Positions 21,560 to 28,473 are shown, counted from the first letter of the stretch. The stretch is DNA of 28,473 bases from Archaeoglobi archaeon (GCA_004347865.1 QNUZ01000005.1:1-28473), one strand, 5' to 3'. The notes: a model not told the origin generated them from the letters alone. Numbers and translations are program-made.

Positions 21560-22690
21560 ATGGAAGCCGGTAGGGTAAGGGAAATTTCCACCTCCATGAT
21601 CAGAAGGATGTTCGAAATCGTTGAAAAAGCCAAAAGAGAGGGAAGAGATATAGTTAGCCTCACAATTGGTGAACCAGATTTCTCTACACCGAAAGAGGTT
21701 ATAGAACGAGCTTGCAGGGCTATGCGCGAAGGATTTACTCATTATACTTCGAATCTGGGCATTGAAGAGCTTAGATCAGCTATTGCAGAAGAATACGGCG
21801 TCTCAAAGGATGAGGTTATGGTAACGGCGGGTGGTAGCGAGGCATTGCTGAATGCCAGTTTAGCCTTTATAGAGGAGGGAAGCAAGGTTGTAATCCCATC
21901 TCCATCGTTTTTGAGCTACTTTACATATGCAAAAATATGCGGTGCAAGAGTTAGCGAAATTAGAACTCATGAAACTGGATTTGTTCCAAATCCGGAAATT
22001 TTTGCAGAAATTATGGATAGAAATGTTAGTGTGGTCTTTTTGAACTATCCAAACAACCCCACCGGGGCTGTAATCGACAGAAGATCTGCAGAGGAGATTG
22101 TAAAAATAGCTGCAGATTATGGAGCGGTAGTTATAAGCGACGAAATTTACGACAAGATTTACTACGACAAAAAGCCCGTTTCGCTTGTTAATCACGAAAA
22201 TGTCGTCGCAGTCAACGGTTTTTCAAAGTCACTGGCAATGACTGGATGGAGGATAGGTTTTGTCATCGCTGAGGAAACGCTTTTGAACTCGATGCTGAAG
22301 ATTCACCAGGTAAATGGAGTCTGTGCACCGGCTTTTGCTCAGAAGGCAGTTGCTGAAGTTATGCTGAGCGGGGAATTCAAAAGACTGGTTTCCAGCATGG
22401 TATCAGAATTCAGAAAACGGCGAGATTTTGTTTACGGAGAGTTGAGTAAGCTCTATTGGACTGTGAAGCCCGAAGGAGCTTTTTATATGTTCATGGACGT
22501 AAGGGAAAACTGCATCAAGTTTGCGGAAACTCTGATTAGCTACGGGGTTGCCGTCACGCCCGGAACAGCATTTGGAAGTTGGAATGAGAACTTCGTTAGA
22601 ATAAGTTACGCGAATTCCATGGAAAATCTGAGAAAGGCTGTTGAGAGAATTAAGGGATACTATGATAGTAAGGAAGCTCATGGAAGATGA
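21560..22690 (+). CDS. Class I PLP-dependent aminotransferase (aspartate aminotransferase-like)
   Basis: A 376-residue fold-type I aminotransferase, subgroup I-gamma by appearance. Conserved parts are SLTIGEPDFSTP near residue 33, HYTSNLGIEELRSAIA near 61, TAGGSEALLNASLAFI near 89, LNYPNNPTGA at 161-170, the PLP-binding ISDEIYDKI (D194, Y197) and GFSKSLAMTGWRIGF with the Schiff-base lysine K223. The C-terminal Arg that binds the substrate carboxylate is in NFVRISYA. The amino acid specificity (aspartate, aromatic or alanine) cannot be fixed by eye. It overlaps the acetyltransferase gene by 29 bases. Confidence 0.87.
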   Translation: MEAGRVREISTSMIRRMFEIVEKAKREGRDIVSLTIGEPDFSTPKEVIERACRAMREGFTHYTSNLGIEELRSAIAEEYGVSKDEVMVTAGGSEALLNASLAFIEEGSKVVIPSPSFLSYFTYAKICGARVSEIRTHETGFVPNPEIFAEIMDRNVSVVFLNYPNNPTGAVIDRRSAEEIVKIAADYGAVVISDEIYDKIYYDKKPVSLVNHENVVAVNGFSKSLAMTGWRIGFVIAEETLLNSMLKIHQVNGVCAPAFAQKAVAEVMLSGEFKRLVSSMVSEFRKRRDFVYGELSKLYWTVKPEGAFYMFMDVRENCIKFAETLISYGVAVTPGTAFGSWNENFVRISYANSMENLRKAVERIKGYYDSKEAHGR

Positions 22691-23228
22691 TCTGGTGGAC
22701 GCTGTGCGTATAATTGCCCTTTCTTTCGAAAGAGAGCTTATTGCAATCTTTAAGGATGTGGACATTGCAAGGGATATCGCGACAGAATTTTTCAGGGTAA
22801 ATAGGGACGGCTGTTATGTGGCTGAAGAGGGGAGGGTAGTAGCCTTTGCTTGGCTTATCAAAGAAAAGCCGAAGATTTTTAAATTTTTAAAATCCCAGAT
22901 GAGTTTTTTTGATGGACTTAGATCGTATATACTTCTCAGATTTTTCTTAAGGAGACCGAAAAAAGGTGAGGGTTTTCTGGTATTCATCGCGGTTTCGCCC
23001 CTCAGAAGAGGCTCCGGAATAGGCACCCGATTCATGAATGAGGTTGTGTCCATCGCCAGGTCCGAAAAAATTAATACCTTAAAGTGCATGGTTCCAGCAG
23101 AAGGCGATGCATTAATATTTTTCAAAAATTTGGGTTTTGAGATAAATGGAATTTTTGAGAACAAGCTTGCGGAAAAATATTTCTCTTGCAGGAGTTGGGT
23201 TCTGTTGTGCAAAGATTTATCAGCATGA
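22662..23228 (+). CDS. GNAT-family N-acetyltransferase
   Basis: A 188-residue acetyltransferase with the GNAT fold. The acetyl-CoA pyrophosphate loop is RRGSGIGTRFMNEV (near residues 115-128), preceded by the FLVFIAVSPL strand (motif A). The C-terminal ALIFFKNLGFEINGI is the typical motif B. A basic, aromatic insertion in the middle (KPKIFKFLKSQMSFFDGLRSYILLRFFLRRPKK) is unusual and might contact a membrane or nucleic acid. The substrate is unknown. ATG at 22662 is preferred over the TTG at 22641; GGGAT lies just upstream. Translationally overlaps the aminotransferase gene. Confidence 0.8.
   Translation: MIVRKLMEDDLVDAVRIIALSFERELIAIFKDVDIARDIATEFFRVNRDGCYVAEEGRVVAFAWLIKEKPKIFKFLKSQMSFFDGLRSYILLRFFLRRPKKGEGFLVFIAVSPLRRGSGIGTRFMNEVVSIARSEKINTLKCMVPAEGDALIFFKNLGFEINGIFENKLAEKYFSCRSWVLLCKDLSA
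23213..23222 (+). promoter_or_regulatory. Possible internal TATA box for the small membrane protein
   Basis: AAGATTTATC, near the 3' end of the acetyltransferase gene, is centred about 27 bases before the ATG at 23245, which has no Shine-Dalgarno. It may allow independent leaderless expression. Confidence 0.3.
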
Positions 23229-23244
23229 GACCAAGTCAAATTTC

Positions 23245-23700
23245 ATGCAACCTGTAGGAGTCCTTCTGATAAGCGCTTTCTTTATCTTTACAGCTCTGGT
23301 TTGCATATCCGGTGGGCTCATGATGCTGCTACTTGAGGAGCAGATTAAGCCTTTGATTTTAGAAGAATTTAGAAAGGTGGCAGAGATTTACAACATTTCT
23401 GAGGAGATTTTAAACGAGATCTATTTTACAGTCTCGTTTTGCGTTATACTTATCGGCCTTGTATACCTTTTGGATGGCGTTGGACTTTTTATGTTGAAAA
23501 ACTGGGCTAGGTATCTGGCAATACTTCTCTCTCTGTTTCAAATGCTCTACTCAACCCTGTTGATCTACTCCGACCCATTTGCAATTATATACACAGGTAT
23601 AAGTGTGTTTGTGATCTGGTACTTGCTCAGGAAGGACATTTCCGAGCTATTTGGGGGAAAGAAACCAAGCATAGAGGAGCGTATTCTGGGTCAACGATAA
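23245..23700 (+). CDS. Small integral membrane protein, unknown function
   Basis: A 151-residue protein with four predicted membrane segments: about residues 3-26 (VGVLLISAFFIFTALVC), 62-84 (YFTVSFCVILIGLVYLLDGVGLF), 90-111 (RYLAILLSLFQMLYSTLLIY) and 113-129 (IYTGISVFVIWYLL). A soluble helical stretch (27-60) sits between the first and second, and the tail is short and charged. LKNWARYLAILLS is a sequence style shared by many small archaeal and bacterial membrane proteins of unknown function. I cannot assign a family with certainty. The start at 23245 (MQPVGVLLIS) is chosen because the frame open from 23146 overlaps the acetyltransferase gene. Confidence 0.65.
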   Translation: MQPVGVLLISAFFIFTALVCISGGLMMLLLEEQIKPLILEEFRKVAEIYNISEEILNEIYFTVSFCVILIGLVYLLDGVGLFMLKNWARYLAILLSLFQMLYSTLLIYSDPFAIIYTGISVFVIWYLLRKDISELFGGKKPSIEERILGQR

Positions 23701-23730
23701 TTATCAATCTTGCCAAAAATCCGCATCAAA

Positions 23731-23750
23731 TTCGGCGAAAGTATTAAATA
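23731..23750 (+). promoter_or_regulatory. BRE and TATA box of the 5S rRNA gene
   Basis: GGCGAAAG followed by TATTAAATA (23742-23750), centred about 25 bases before the 5S 5' end at 23771. A strong archaeal rRNA-type promoter. Confidence 0.65.
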
Positions 23751-23756
23751 ACCTAC

Positions 23757-23774
23757 CGGCAAAATTTTTTGCCG
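23757..23774 (+). repeat. Perfect palindrome across the 5S rRNA start
   Basis: CGGCAAAA and TTTTGCCG (8-base arms, TT between) form an inverted repeat whose right arm ends in the first four bases of the 5S rRNA (GCCG). It lies between the TATA box and the predicted start site and into the first bases of the gene. Confidence 0.6.
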
Positions 23775-23891
23775 ACGGTCATAGGAGCGGGGGAAACACC
23801 CGGACTCATTCCGAACCCGGAAGTTAAGCCCCGTTCCGTTCCGCGTTGTACTGGGTTCCGAGAGGTCCCGGGAAGCGCGGAAACTGTCGGC
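23771..23891 (+). rRNA. 5S ribosomal RNA
   Basis: About 121 bases with all 5S features: the terminal stem GCCGACGGT pairs with ACTGTCGGC (nine pairs, one G-U), the loop-A/helix-II part reads CATAGGAGCGGGGG, the conserved CGAACCCGGAAGTTAAGCCCC of helix III and loops B/C is at about 23812-23832, and GGTTCCGAGAGGTCCCGGGAAGC forms helices IV/V. It has its own promoter and a T-run just after it. No 16S, 23S or tRNA gene adjoins it, so it is a separately transcribed gene, as known for Archaeoglobales. Confidence 0.95.
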
Positions 23892-23896
23892 TTTTT
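23891..23896 (+). terminator. T-run terminator of the 5S rRNA gene
   Basis: CTTTTTG directly follows the last base of the terminal stem; archaeal polymerase stops at such T-runs. Further T-runs follow at about 23917-23922. Confidence 0.5.
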
Positions 23897-23945
23897 GCTG
23901 TATTAAAAAGGAAAAATTTTTTGTTTGAGAACCCCTCTAGAATTC

Positions 23946-24479
23946 ATGAGACTCCTGAGCGTGTTAATAGCTTCAGCATTAATACTCTGCTGCGCGGAAA
24001 GGGCTGAAATACCAAAGAGTCCAGAACTGTACATTAGTGTTCCCTTTTCGTATTTCCCTTCACAATACACGTGCGATGGCGAGGACATTTCACCACCAAT
24101 CGAAATTTACGGTGTAAGGGAAGATGCAAAGAGCTTGGTGATTATCCTGGATGATCCCGATGCTCCTCTTGGTGTTTTTACACACTGGATTATCTGGAAT
24201 ATCCCTCCGGAAACGAATAAAATTCCCGAGGGCATCCCAAAGGAACCCGTAATTGAAAAACCAATCAGAGCCGTGCAGGGCAAAAACGACTTTGGAAAAA
24301 TTGGTTACAACGGCCCCTGTCCACCAAGCGGAATCCATAGATATCGTTTTAAGCTTTACGTTCTTGACACGACTTTGGACTTGAGCTCTTCTGCCAACAA
24401 GGCGGATCTCGAGAAAGCGATGAGAGGACACATTTTGCAGTTCTCAGAATTTACTGCTGAATTCGGGAGGACGAAATGA
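23946..24479 (+). CDS. Secreted YbhB/YbcL (PEBP/Raf-kinase-inhibitor-like) protein
   Basis: A 177-residue phosphatidylethanolamine-binding-protein-like protein. The family pocket is seen in YTCDGEDISPPIEIYGV near residues 42-58, LVIILDDPDAPLGVFTHWIIWNIPP near 63-87 (DDPDAP and THW are diagnostic), GKIGYNGPCPPSGIHRYRFKLYVLD near 119-143. An N-terminal hydrophobic stretch (MRLLSVLIASALILCCAE) is a signal peptide or membrane anchor; the Cys pair resembles a lipobox but has Leu rather than a small residue before the Cys. The ligand is unknown for archaeal members. ATG at 23946 is chosen; a TTG at 23925 would add seven residues. It overlaps the DUF167 gene start (ATGA). Confidence 0.85.
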   Translation: MRLLSVLIASALILCCAERAEIPKSPELYISVPFSYFPSQYTCDGEDISPPIEIYGVREDAKSLVIILDDPDAPLGVFTHWIIWNIPPETNKIPEGIPKEPVIEKPIRAVQGKNDFGKIGYNGPCPPSGIHRYRFKLYVLDTTLDLSSSANKADLEKAMRGHILQFSEFTAEFGRTK

Positions 24480-24691
24480 GGATTTCGGTTAAAGTGAAAC
24501 CGAGTGCAAGGGAAACGAGAGTAGAAAAATCGGGGGAAGAATACTTGGTATCAGTTAGATCCCCTCCTGTGGAGGGAAAAGCAAATGCTGAGCTAATCGA
24601 GGCTTTAGCCAAATATTTTGGTGTACCAAAATCCAGAATAAGGATAGTTGCTGGACAAAAATCAAGGAAAAAAATTGTGGAGATAGACTAA
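24476..24691 (+). CDS. DUF167 (YggU) family protein
   Basis: A 71-residue protein of the DUF167/YggU family, small alpha/beta proteins of unknown function. Marks are VKPSARETRV near the start, the conserved VRSPPVEGKANAELIEALAKYFGVPKSRIRIVAG segment (residues 27-60) and the SRKKIVEI C-terminus. GGGAGGA lies just before the ATG, which overlaps the PEBP-like gene's stop codon. Its last four bases overlap the convergent aldehyde oxidoreductase gene. Confidence 0.88.
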   Translation: MRISVKVKPSARETRVEKSGEEYLVSVRSPPVEGKANAELIEALAKYFGVPKSRIRIVAGQKSRKKIVEID

Positions 24692-26475
24692 TCGAGTTCG
24701 AGTTCTTTCAGTTTCTCTGTACTGGGGACCCCGTTTATCCACTTTCTGTACTCGTAATACTCCTGAACCTGCTTTTTCACGTCAGGAACGTTCCCCGCAC
24801 TGCCCCCTTCTAAAGGTTGCAGAACAACCTGCGGAAGTCTGTCATCTTCTGCCCTGATTCCGCATTTCAGGTTGTAAAGCCTCTTGAGGGTAAAAATCCT
24901 CTCCCCTGTTTTTGCCAAGCTATCGATATTGTAATCAAAGCCTGTTGCAAATTTGAGCATATTTGCGAGCATCGTTGGAGTTACGGGCATAAAAGCGCAC
25001 ATAGTGACGGCGTTGAAGAGTTCGGTGAAGTTCTGAACTTTGGCAACAAGAATACCCTTTCCATCATTTGCGAATCTGTCGTTTGAGATTATCCCATACT
25101 CTTCAATGACCTTCCCCATTTCGTATAAGTACATCTGATGCGGAAGGTGGCATGCACCCCTTATGTGTACCGCATAGGCGCATGCAAGAGAGGCGAATGC
25201 CCTTGCATCGTGCATGGGAATTTCAAGCCCTTTGACGTGTGCTCCCCAGCCCTTAACGTTATACTTCTCCTCCAGGAATTTGACTCCCTCGGCGAGTTCT
25301 GCACCAACACCCTTCTTGAATGCTATCTCCTTTACGAGTTCTTTTACTCTTTCGCTGTCTCCCCACTTGATCCTGAAGTTTCCTTTGCCCTTTTCGGTCA
25401 ACCACATTGCAAAGGCTATCGAGACTCCAGCGGAAATTGTATCCAGACCGAGGTCATTGCACATATGGTTCAGCTCAACAATGGCCTCAAGGTTGTCGTT
25501 AAGCTGGAGCGAACCGAATGATGCTACAGTTTCGTATTCAGGACCGTGAATCTTCTTTCCTTTCAGTTCCACCACTCTGCCGCATCTGACTATACAGCCT
25601 AGGCAGCCGTCGTTGCCCTTGAGGATCGAGCTTGCCATTGCGGAACCGGAGATATTTGGTGCTGACGGAAACTGTCCTTGGGAGAAATATTTAACAGGCA
25701 AGTCTCCAAAAGCTTCTGCATTCTCAACGTAGCCCGATGTGCCCAGTTCTTTGAACATGCTGCATGTAAAATCGTTGTTTATGGCCTCTATAAACTGAGA
25801 CACAACTTCCTTAAATTTTTCGCCATCAGCGAGCTTGATTTCCGATTTTTCGCTGGGATCATAGCAGACAGCGATGCCTTTCAGCTTTTTTGACCCCATT
25901 ACAGCTCCTATCCCCGTTCTGCCGGCATGTCTTGAGTTATCCACCTGAATGCAGGCATATTTCACCATGTTCTCTCCTGCTGGGCCTATAACTGCGGTGG
26001 AAGTCCTCTTTTCGCCCAAATCTTTCTCTATCGTTTCCTGAGCCTCGTAGCACCCCTTACCCCATATCCCGGTGGCATCCCTCAGCTCAGCACCATTTTT
26101 GTCTATTTTCAGATAAACTGGTTTATCGCTTTTGCCTTCGATTATCAAACCATCCCATCCCGCGTATTTTAGAAATGGTGCCATTTTTCCTCCGGAATTC
26201 GACTCGCCCCAGATCTTGGTATGCGGACTCCTGGCACAGAACGCCAGCTTGCTCGTCGCCGGGGCAGGGGTTGCTGTTAAGGGTCCGGTCATGACTACAA
26301 TCGGATTCTCGGCCGAGAATGGATCCTTTTCGTAAGTCTTCATCTGATAATGAATCCTTATTCCCATTCCAGCTCCGCCAACAAAAAGCTTAGCATCATT
26401 TTCATTCATTTTCAAAACCGAAGTGCTTCTATCTGAAAGATTAACCCTCAGGATCTTTTCGCAGTATGCGAACAT
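24688..26475 (-). CDS. aor: Aldehyde:ferredoxin oxidoreductase (tungsten)
   Basis: A 595-residue tungstopterin enzyme that oxidises aldehydes to carboxylic acids with ferredoxin. N-terminal features are FVGGAGMGIRIHYQ, the pterin-binding GGKMAPFLKYAGWDGLIIEG near residues 95-114 and the DNSRHAGRTGIGAVMGSKKLKGIAV block (179-203). The [4Fe-4S] ligands are C291, C294 and C298 (CLGCIVRC) and C493 (TMCAFMP). LGLDTISAG at 342-350 is a second pterin segment. It resembles the AOR branch rather than FOR or GOR, but substrate cannot be decided. A strong GGGGGGAGGA lies immediately before the ATG, in the 12-base gap after the alcohol dehydrogenase. Last gene of the SCP2-adh-aor cluster. Confidence 0.93.
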   Translation of the reverse strand: MFAYCEKILRVNLSDRSTSVLKMNENDAKLFVGGAGMGIRIHYQMKTYEKDPFSAENPIVVMTGPLTATPAPATSKLAFCARSPHTKIWGESNSGGKMAPFLKYAGWDGLIIEGKSDKPVYLKIDKNGAELRDATGIWGKGCYEAQETIEKDLGEKRTSTAVIGPAGENMVKYACIQVDNSRHAGRTGIGAVMGSKKLKGIAVCYDPSEKSEIKLADGEKFKEVVSQFIEAINNDFTCSMFKELGTSGYVENAEAFGDLPVKYFSQGQFPSAPNISGSAMASSILKGNDGCLGCIVRCGRVVELKGKKIHGPEYETVASFGSLQLNDNLEAIVELNHMCNDLGLDTISAGVSIAFAMWLTEKGKGNFRIKWGDSERVKELVKEIAFKKGVGAELAEGVKFLEEKYNVKGWGAHVKGLEIPMHDARAFASLACAYAVHIRGACHLPHQMYLYEMGKVIEEYGIISNDRFANDGKGILVAKVQNFTELFNAVTMCAFMPVTPTMLANMLKFATGFDYNIDSLAKTGERIFTLKRLYNLKCGIRAEDDRLPQVVLQPLEGGSAGNVPDVKKQVQEYYEYRKWINGVPSTEKLKELELD

Positions 26476-26487
26476 CTTCCTCCCCCC

Positions 26488-27630
26488 TTAGAAGTCTATT
26501 CTTCTTCCCTCAAAGGCACATTCATATATCCTCTTGGTCTGGTCGTAATCTGGAATTCTCGGGCTCATTCCAAGGCTGGAATCGTTCAGCGTGTTCATCA
26601 CCAGGCTTTCAAGACTCTTCTCAAAGCTTTCTCTGCTAATCACTTCCGAAAGCTTCGTTGGCAGTTCAACTTTCTTCATCAATTCAAAGATTTTGTCTAT
26701 AAACCTTTCAGCGTCTCTTAGCCCTAATTTTCTAGCAAGGGCATCCATTCTGGTTTTTGCATCGCTCTTCAGATAAAACTGCATAACGTACGGCAGAAAT
26801 AGCCCGACGCACAATCCGTGATGCTGTTTGAAAATAGCTCCAAAGGTGTGCCCCAGCGAGTGTACCAGACCAACCTGAGAATTTCCAAAACCCAAGCCCG
26901 CCATGGTTGCTGCAATGTGCATTTTTGCCCTCGCTTCGGCGTCACCCATATAAGACCTCTCTAGGTTATTCATTATAATTTCGATGGCTTTTTCGCAGAG
27001 TGCATCGCTGAACTCGTTTCTCCACACAGACACGATTCCCTCTACCGCATGGGTCAAAGCGTCAAGTCCAGAACCCGCAATTAGCCTTTTCGGCATCGTG
27101 GCAACCACTCTGTAGTCGAGAATGGTCACATCTGGAACGATTTCCTTGTTTGCTGGGGTTAGCTTTCTGTGCTCGGCTTTATCTGTGAGAACGGAAGTCC
27201 AAGTCACGTCCGCACCGGTTCCGCTTGTTGTCGGTACTGCGATCAGCTTCGCCTTCTTCGTGTAACCCAGCTCGAAAAGATCCGTGAAAGGAGTAATTGC
27301 AATGGGATCGATGTCCACTTCCATGAGCACCCTTGCAGCTTTTGCAACGTCCATAACGCTTCCACCGCCAATTGCAACAATCAGCTGGGGCTGAAGATCT
27401 CTGGCAACCTTTGTGCATTTGAGTGCGGTTTCGATGCTTGGTTCCGGTTCTACGTCGCTGAAAACCTCTATTTTCTCGGCCTTAAGGTAACTTTTAACCA
27501 TGTCAACGAATCCAAGCTTTGTAATTGATTCGTCCGCCACTATAAGAACTCTACTTGCTCTCTCCCCTTCCAAGAAAGATAAAGCATCGTCTCCGTATAC
27601 TATAAACCTCGGCGAGACGAAGGTCCACAT
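26488..27630 (-). CDS. Iron-containing alcohol dehydrogenase
   Basis: A 380-residue NAD(P)-dependent group III alcohol dehydrogenase. The nucleotide-binding GGGSVMDVAKA is at residues 88-98, PTTSGTGAD at 133-141, and metal ligands are seen as D190 and H194 (SGLDALTHAVEG), H257 (HSLGHTFGAIF) and H271 (KQHHG). It likely interconverts alcohols and aldehydes, with the aldehyde passed to the aldehyde oxidoreductase encoded immediately downstream. The 9-base gap from the SCP2-domain gene and 12-base gap to aor show an operon. Confidence 0.92.
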   Translation of the reverse strand: MWTFVSPRFIVYGDDALSFLEGERASRVLIVADESITKLGFVDMVKSYLKAEKIEVFSDVEPEPSIETALKCTKVARDLQPQLIVAIGGGSVMDVAKAARVLMEVDIDPIAITPFTDLFELGYTKKAKLIAVPTTSGTGADVTWTSVLTDKAEHRKLTPANKEIVPDVTILDYRVVATMPKRLIAGSGLDALTHAVEGIVSVWRNEFSDALCEKAIEIIMNNLERSYMGDAEARAKMHIAATMAGLGFGNSQVGLVHSLGHTFGAIFKQHHGLCVGLFLPYVMQFYLKSDAKTRMDALARKLGLRDAERFIDKIFELMKKVELPTKLSEVISRESFEKSLESLVMNTLNDSSLGMSPRIPDYDQTKRIYECAFEGRRIDF

Positions 27631-27639
27631 AATCCAACC

Positions 27640-28257
27640 CTAACTTTCAATAGGAACGGAAGACATCAGCTGGCTGAACCTATTCACGGTTGCGGTGTTT
27701 CTCATCATGTAGCCCAGATCTCCCTTAAGTTTAAGCTTTCCTCTCATGATCTGGGTCGTTGGATCGACTTTGCCCAGCACAATCTCCTTGAATGCAGAAA
27801 AAGGACCGCTTAGGATAAATCTCGGATTCTTTACATCTCCGGGAGCAACAGGCTCAGAATGCCTCATCTCCCCGTGCCAGAAATCCAGCCATATATAGGT
27901 CGCAGCACCTTTTATGTCCTCGAACTTTATTTTGGCAACCTTTTTTGCCATCTCCTCCAGATTGAGCTTCGAAGGATCGATATCCTGATCTATTTCCAGC
28001 CCGAGCATCTTGGCAAATTTCTCAGTGGGTGTTCCCTTGTACCCGGCTCTTCTCTCCTTCGGGATTGCAGCCAGCATTGAAATTAATCCTCCAAGAACCT
28101 TTGGTTTCTGAAACTCCTTCAGAGCCTCCTGATCTATTTCAACTATGCACAGGTAATCTCCTTCCCAGTTTGCGGCAACCTTCTTGTAGAGTTCGTCGCT
28201 ATTGACCCTCTTTTTAAGTTCATCTAACCACTCCTTGGATGGAAAAACAACTGCCAT
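27640..28257 (-). CDS. SCP2 sterol-binding-domain protein
   Basis: A 205-residue soluble protein with an SCP-2-like lipid-binding fold. After an N-terminal part (MAVVFPSKEWLDELKKRVN, AANWEGDYLCIVEIDQEAL) it carries the late strand and helix features IWLDFWHGEMRHSEPVAPGD, PRFILSGPFSAFKEIVLGKVDPTTQIMRGKLKLKGDLGYMMRN typical of SCP2 domains. Such proteins bind acyl-CoAs or hydrophobic substrates; the archaeal role is unknown, but they often occur with acyl-CoA catabolism genes, as here. ATG at 28257 is chosen because the open frame beyond it runs through the promoter and the palindromic operator. First gene of SCP2-adh-aor. Confidence 0.8.
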   Translation of the reverse strand: MAVVFPSKEWLDELKKRVNSDELYKKVAANWEGDYLCIVEIDQEALKEFQKPKVLGGLISMLAAIPKERRAGYKGTPTEKFAKMLGLEIDQDIDPSKLNLEEMAKKVAKIKFEDIKGAATYIWLDFWHGEMRHSEPVAPGDVKNPRFILSGPFSAFKEIVLGKVDPTTQIMRGKLKLKGDLGYMMRNTATVNRFSQLMSSVPIES

Positions 28258-28275
28258 GTTTGTTAGTAAACAAAC
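28258..28275 (-). promoter_or_regulatory. Putative operator: perfect inverted repeat before the SCP2 gene
   Basis: GTTTGTT and AACAAAC (7-base arms, AGTA between) lie immediately upstream of the SCP2 ATG and between the TATA box and the predicted transcription start. A regulator bound here would block transcription. No regulator gene is in the window. Confidence 0.5.
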
Positions 28276-28279
28276 CAAG

Positions 28280-28298
28280 TATTTTAATCTATCGATAG
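28280..28298 (-). promoter_or_regulatory. TATA box and upstream palindrome of the SCP2-adh-aor operon
   Basis: ATTAAAATA (minus strand, 28280-28288) is centred about 26 bases before the ATG at 28257. A 10-base palindrome CTATCGATAG (28289-28298) adjoins it at the position of the BRE and may be a second regulator site. Confidence 0.5.
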
Positions 28299-28344
28299 TT
28301 AAAAGAAAATCGAGCAATTAATTATTGCTTACTTGGAGGGATTT

Positions 28345-28473
28345 TTAGCCTTTTCGCTCCCTTCTAAATGCATCTATGCCCGTGATCGCCCTTCCGAGAA
28401 TGAGCGTGTGGATGTCGTCAGTGCCTTCGTAGGTGTACACACTCTCTATGTTCGCCATGTGCCTTATCGGCGA
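28345..28473 (-). CDS. Glutaryl-CoA-dehydrogenase-like acyl-CoA dehydrogenase, C-terminal fragment
   Basis: The last 42 codons of a gene running off the right edge. The fragment reads SPIRHMANIESVYTYEGTDD and continues through the IHTLILGRAITGI stretch to a short charged tail. This is the C-terminus of flavin acyl-CoA dehydrogenases, closest in style to glutaryl-CoA dehydrogenase, which oxidises and decarboxylates glutaryl-CoA to crotonyl-CoA. The Glu of TYEGT corresponds to the catalytic base of that enzyme. The gap of 87 bases to the SCP2 gene holds that gene's own promoter. Confidence 0.85.
   Translation of the reverse strand, partial: SPIRHMANIESVYTYEGTDDIHTLILGRAITGIDAFRRERKG

Noticed and set aside
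25138..25549. Plus-strand open frames of 111-127 codons inside the aldehyde oxidoreductase gene
   Set aside because: Antisense shadows of a gene with clear motifs; no independent signals.

Overview
The window looks like a piece of an archaeal chromosome, most likely from the order Archaeoglobales (Archaeoglobus, Geoglobus or Ferroglobus type). The evidence is: archaeal-type information genes (aIF2-beta, ribosomal proteins S3Ae and L15e, RNase P component 3, Hel308, archaeal TGT plus archaeosine synthase); a tetraether lipid synthase (Tes); a complete core of the futalosine menaquinone pathway; tungsten aldehyde oxidoreductase; acyl-CoA catabolism genes; a 5S rRNA gene standing alone; and TATA boxes about 25 bases before many start codons, the pattern of leaderless archaeal transcripts. 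The genus is inference.

Layout. 1-132: right end of an IS200/IS605-family element with an open frame that resembles a TnpB tail. It interrupts a metallo-beta-lactamase-fold nuclease gene (91-876, minus). 926-1711: a TSUP-family permease. 1712-2179: gene-poor stretch with a fragment resembling the left end of the same element family and one orphan small ORF. 2180-3689: Memo-like protein overlapping a biotin-protein ligase. 3759-7262 (minus): mqnD-mqnE-mqnA-mqnC, translationally overlapping. 7305-8972 (minus): CPA2-type antiporter. 9049-9749: aIF2-beta and a DUF424 protein. 9725-11536 (minus): cobY-pcm-cobS. 11582-13761: S3Ae, L15e, COG1325 RNA-binding protein, RNase P Rpp30. 13825-16297: Tes, NMN adenylyltransferase, O6-alkylguanine-DNA alkyltransferase. 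16268-18328 (minus): Hel308. 18360-18481: a 122-base orphan element of the same IS family. 18490-21478 (minus): tgtA-arcS archaeosine genes. 21560-23700: aminotransferase, acetyltransferase, small membrane protein. 23771-23891: 5S rRNA. 23946-24691: secreted PEBP-like protein and a DUF167 protein. 24688-28257 (minus): SCP2-domain protein, iron alcohol dehydrogenase, aldehyde:ferredoxin oxidoreductase, preceded by the 3' end of a glutaryl-CoA-dehydrogenase-like gene that runs off the window.

How it works together. The mqn cluster makes the menaquinone nucleus from chorismate; Tes makes the membrane-spanning lipids; cobY and cobS assemble the cobalamin nucleotide loop; tgtA and arcS make archaeosine at tRNA position 15; the right-hand cluster handles alcohols, aldehydes and acyl-CoA thioesters, probably under one operator-controlled promoter.

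The most interesting signal is the set of three related IS200/IS605-like fragments (1-132, 1735-1764, 18360-18481). The two copies of the right end differ in sequence but keep the same bulged terminal hairpin through compensatory base changes. One copy is a 122-base element with no protein gene of its own that fits an orphan omega-RNA-like or non-autonomous element, and its left end overlaps the hel308 TATA box.
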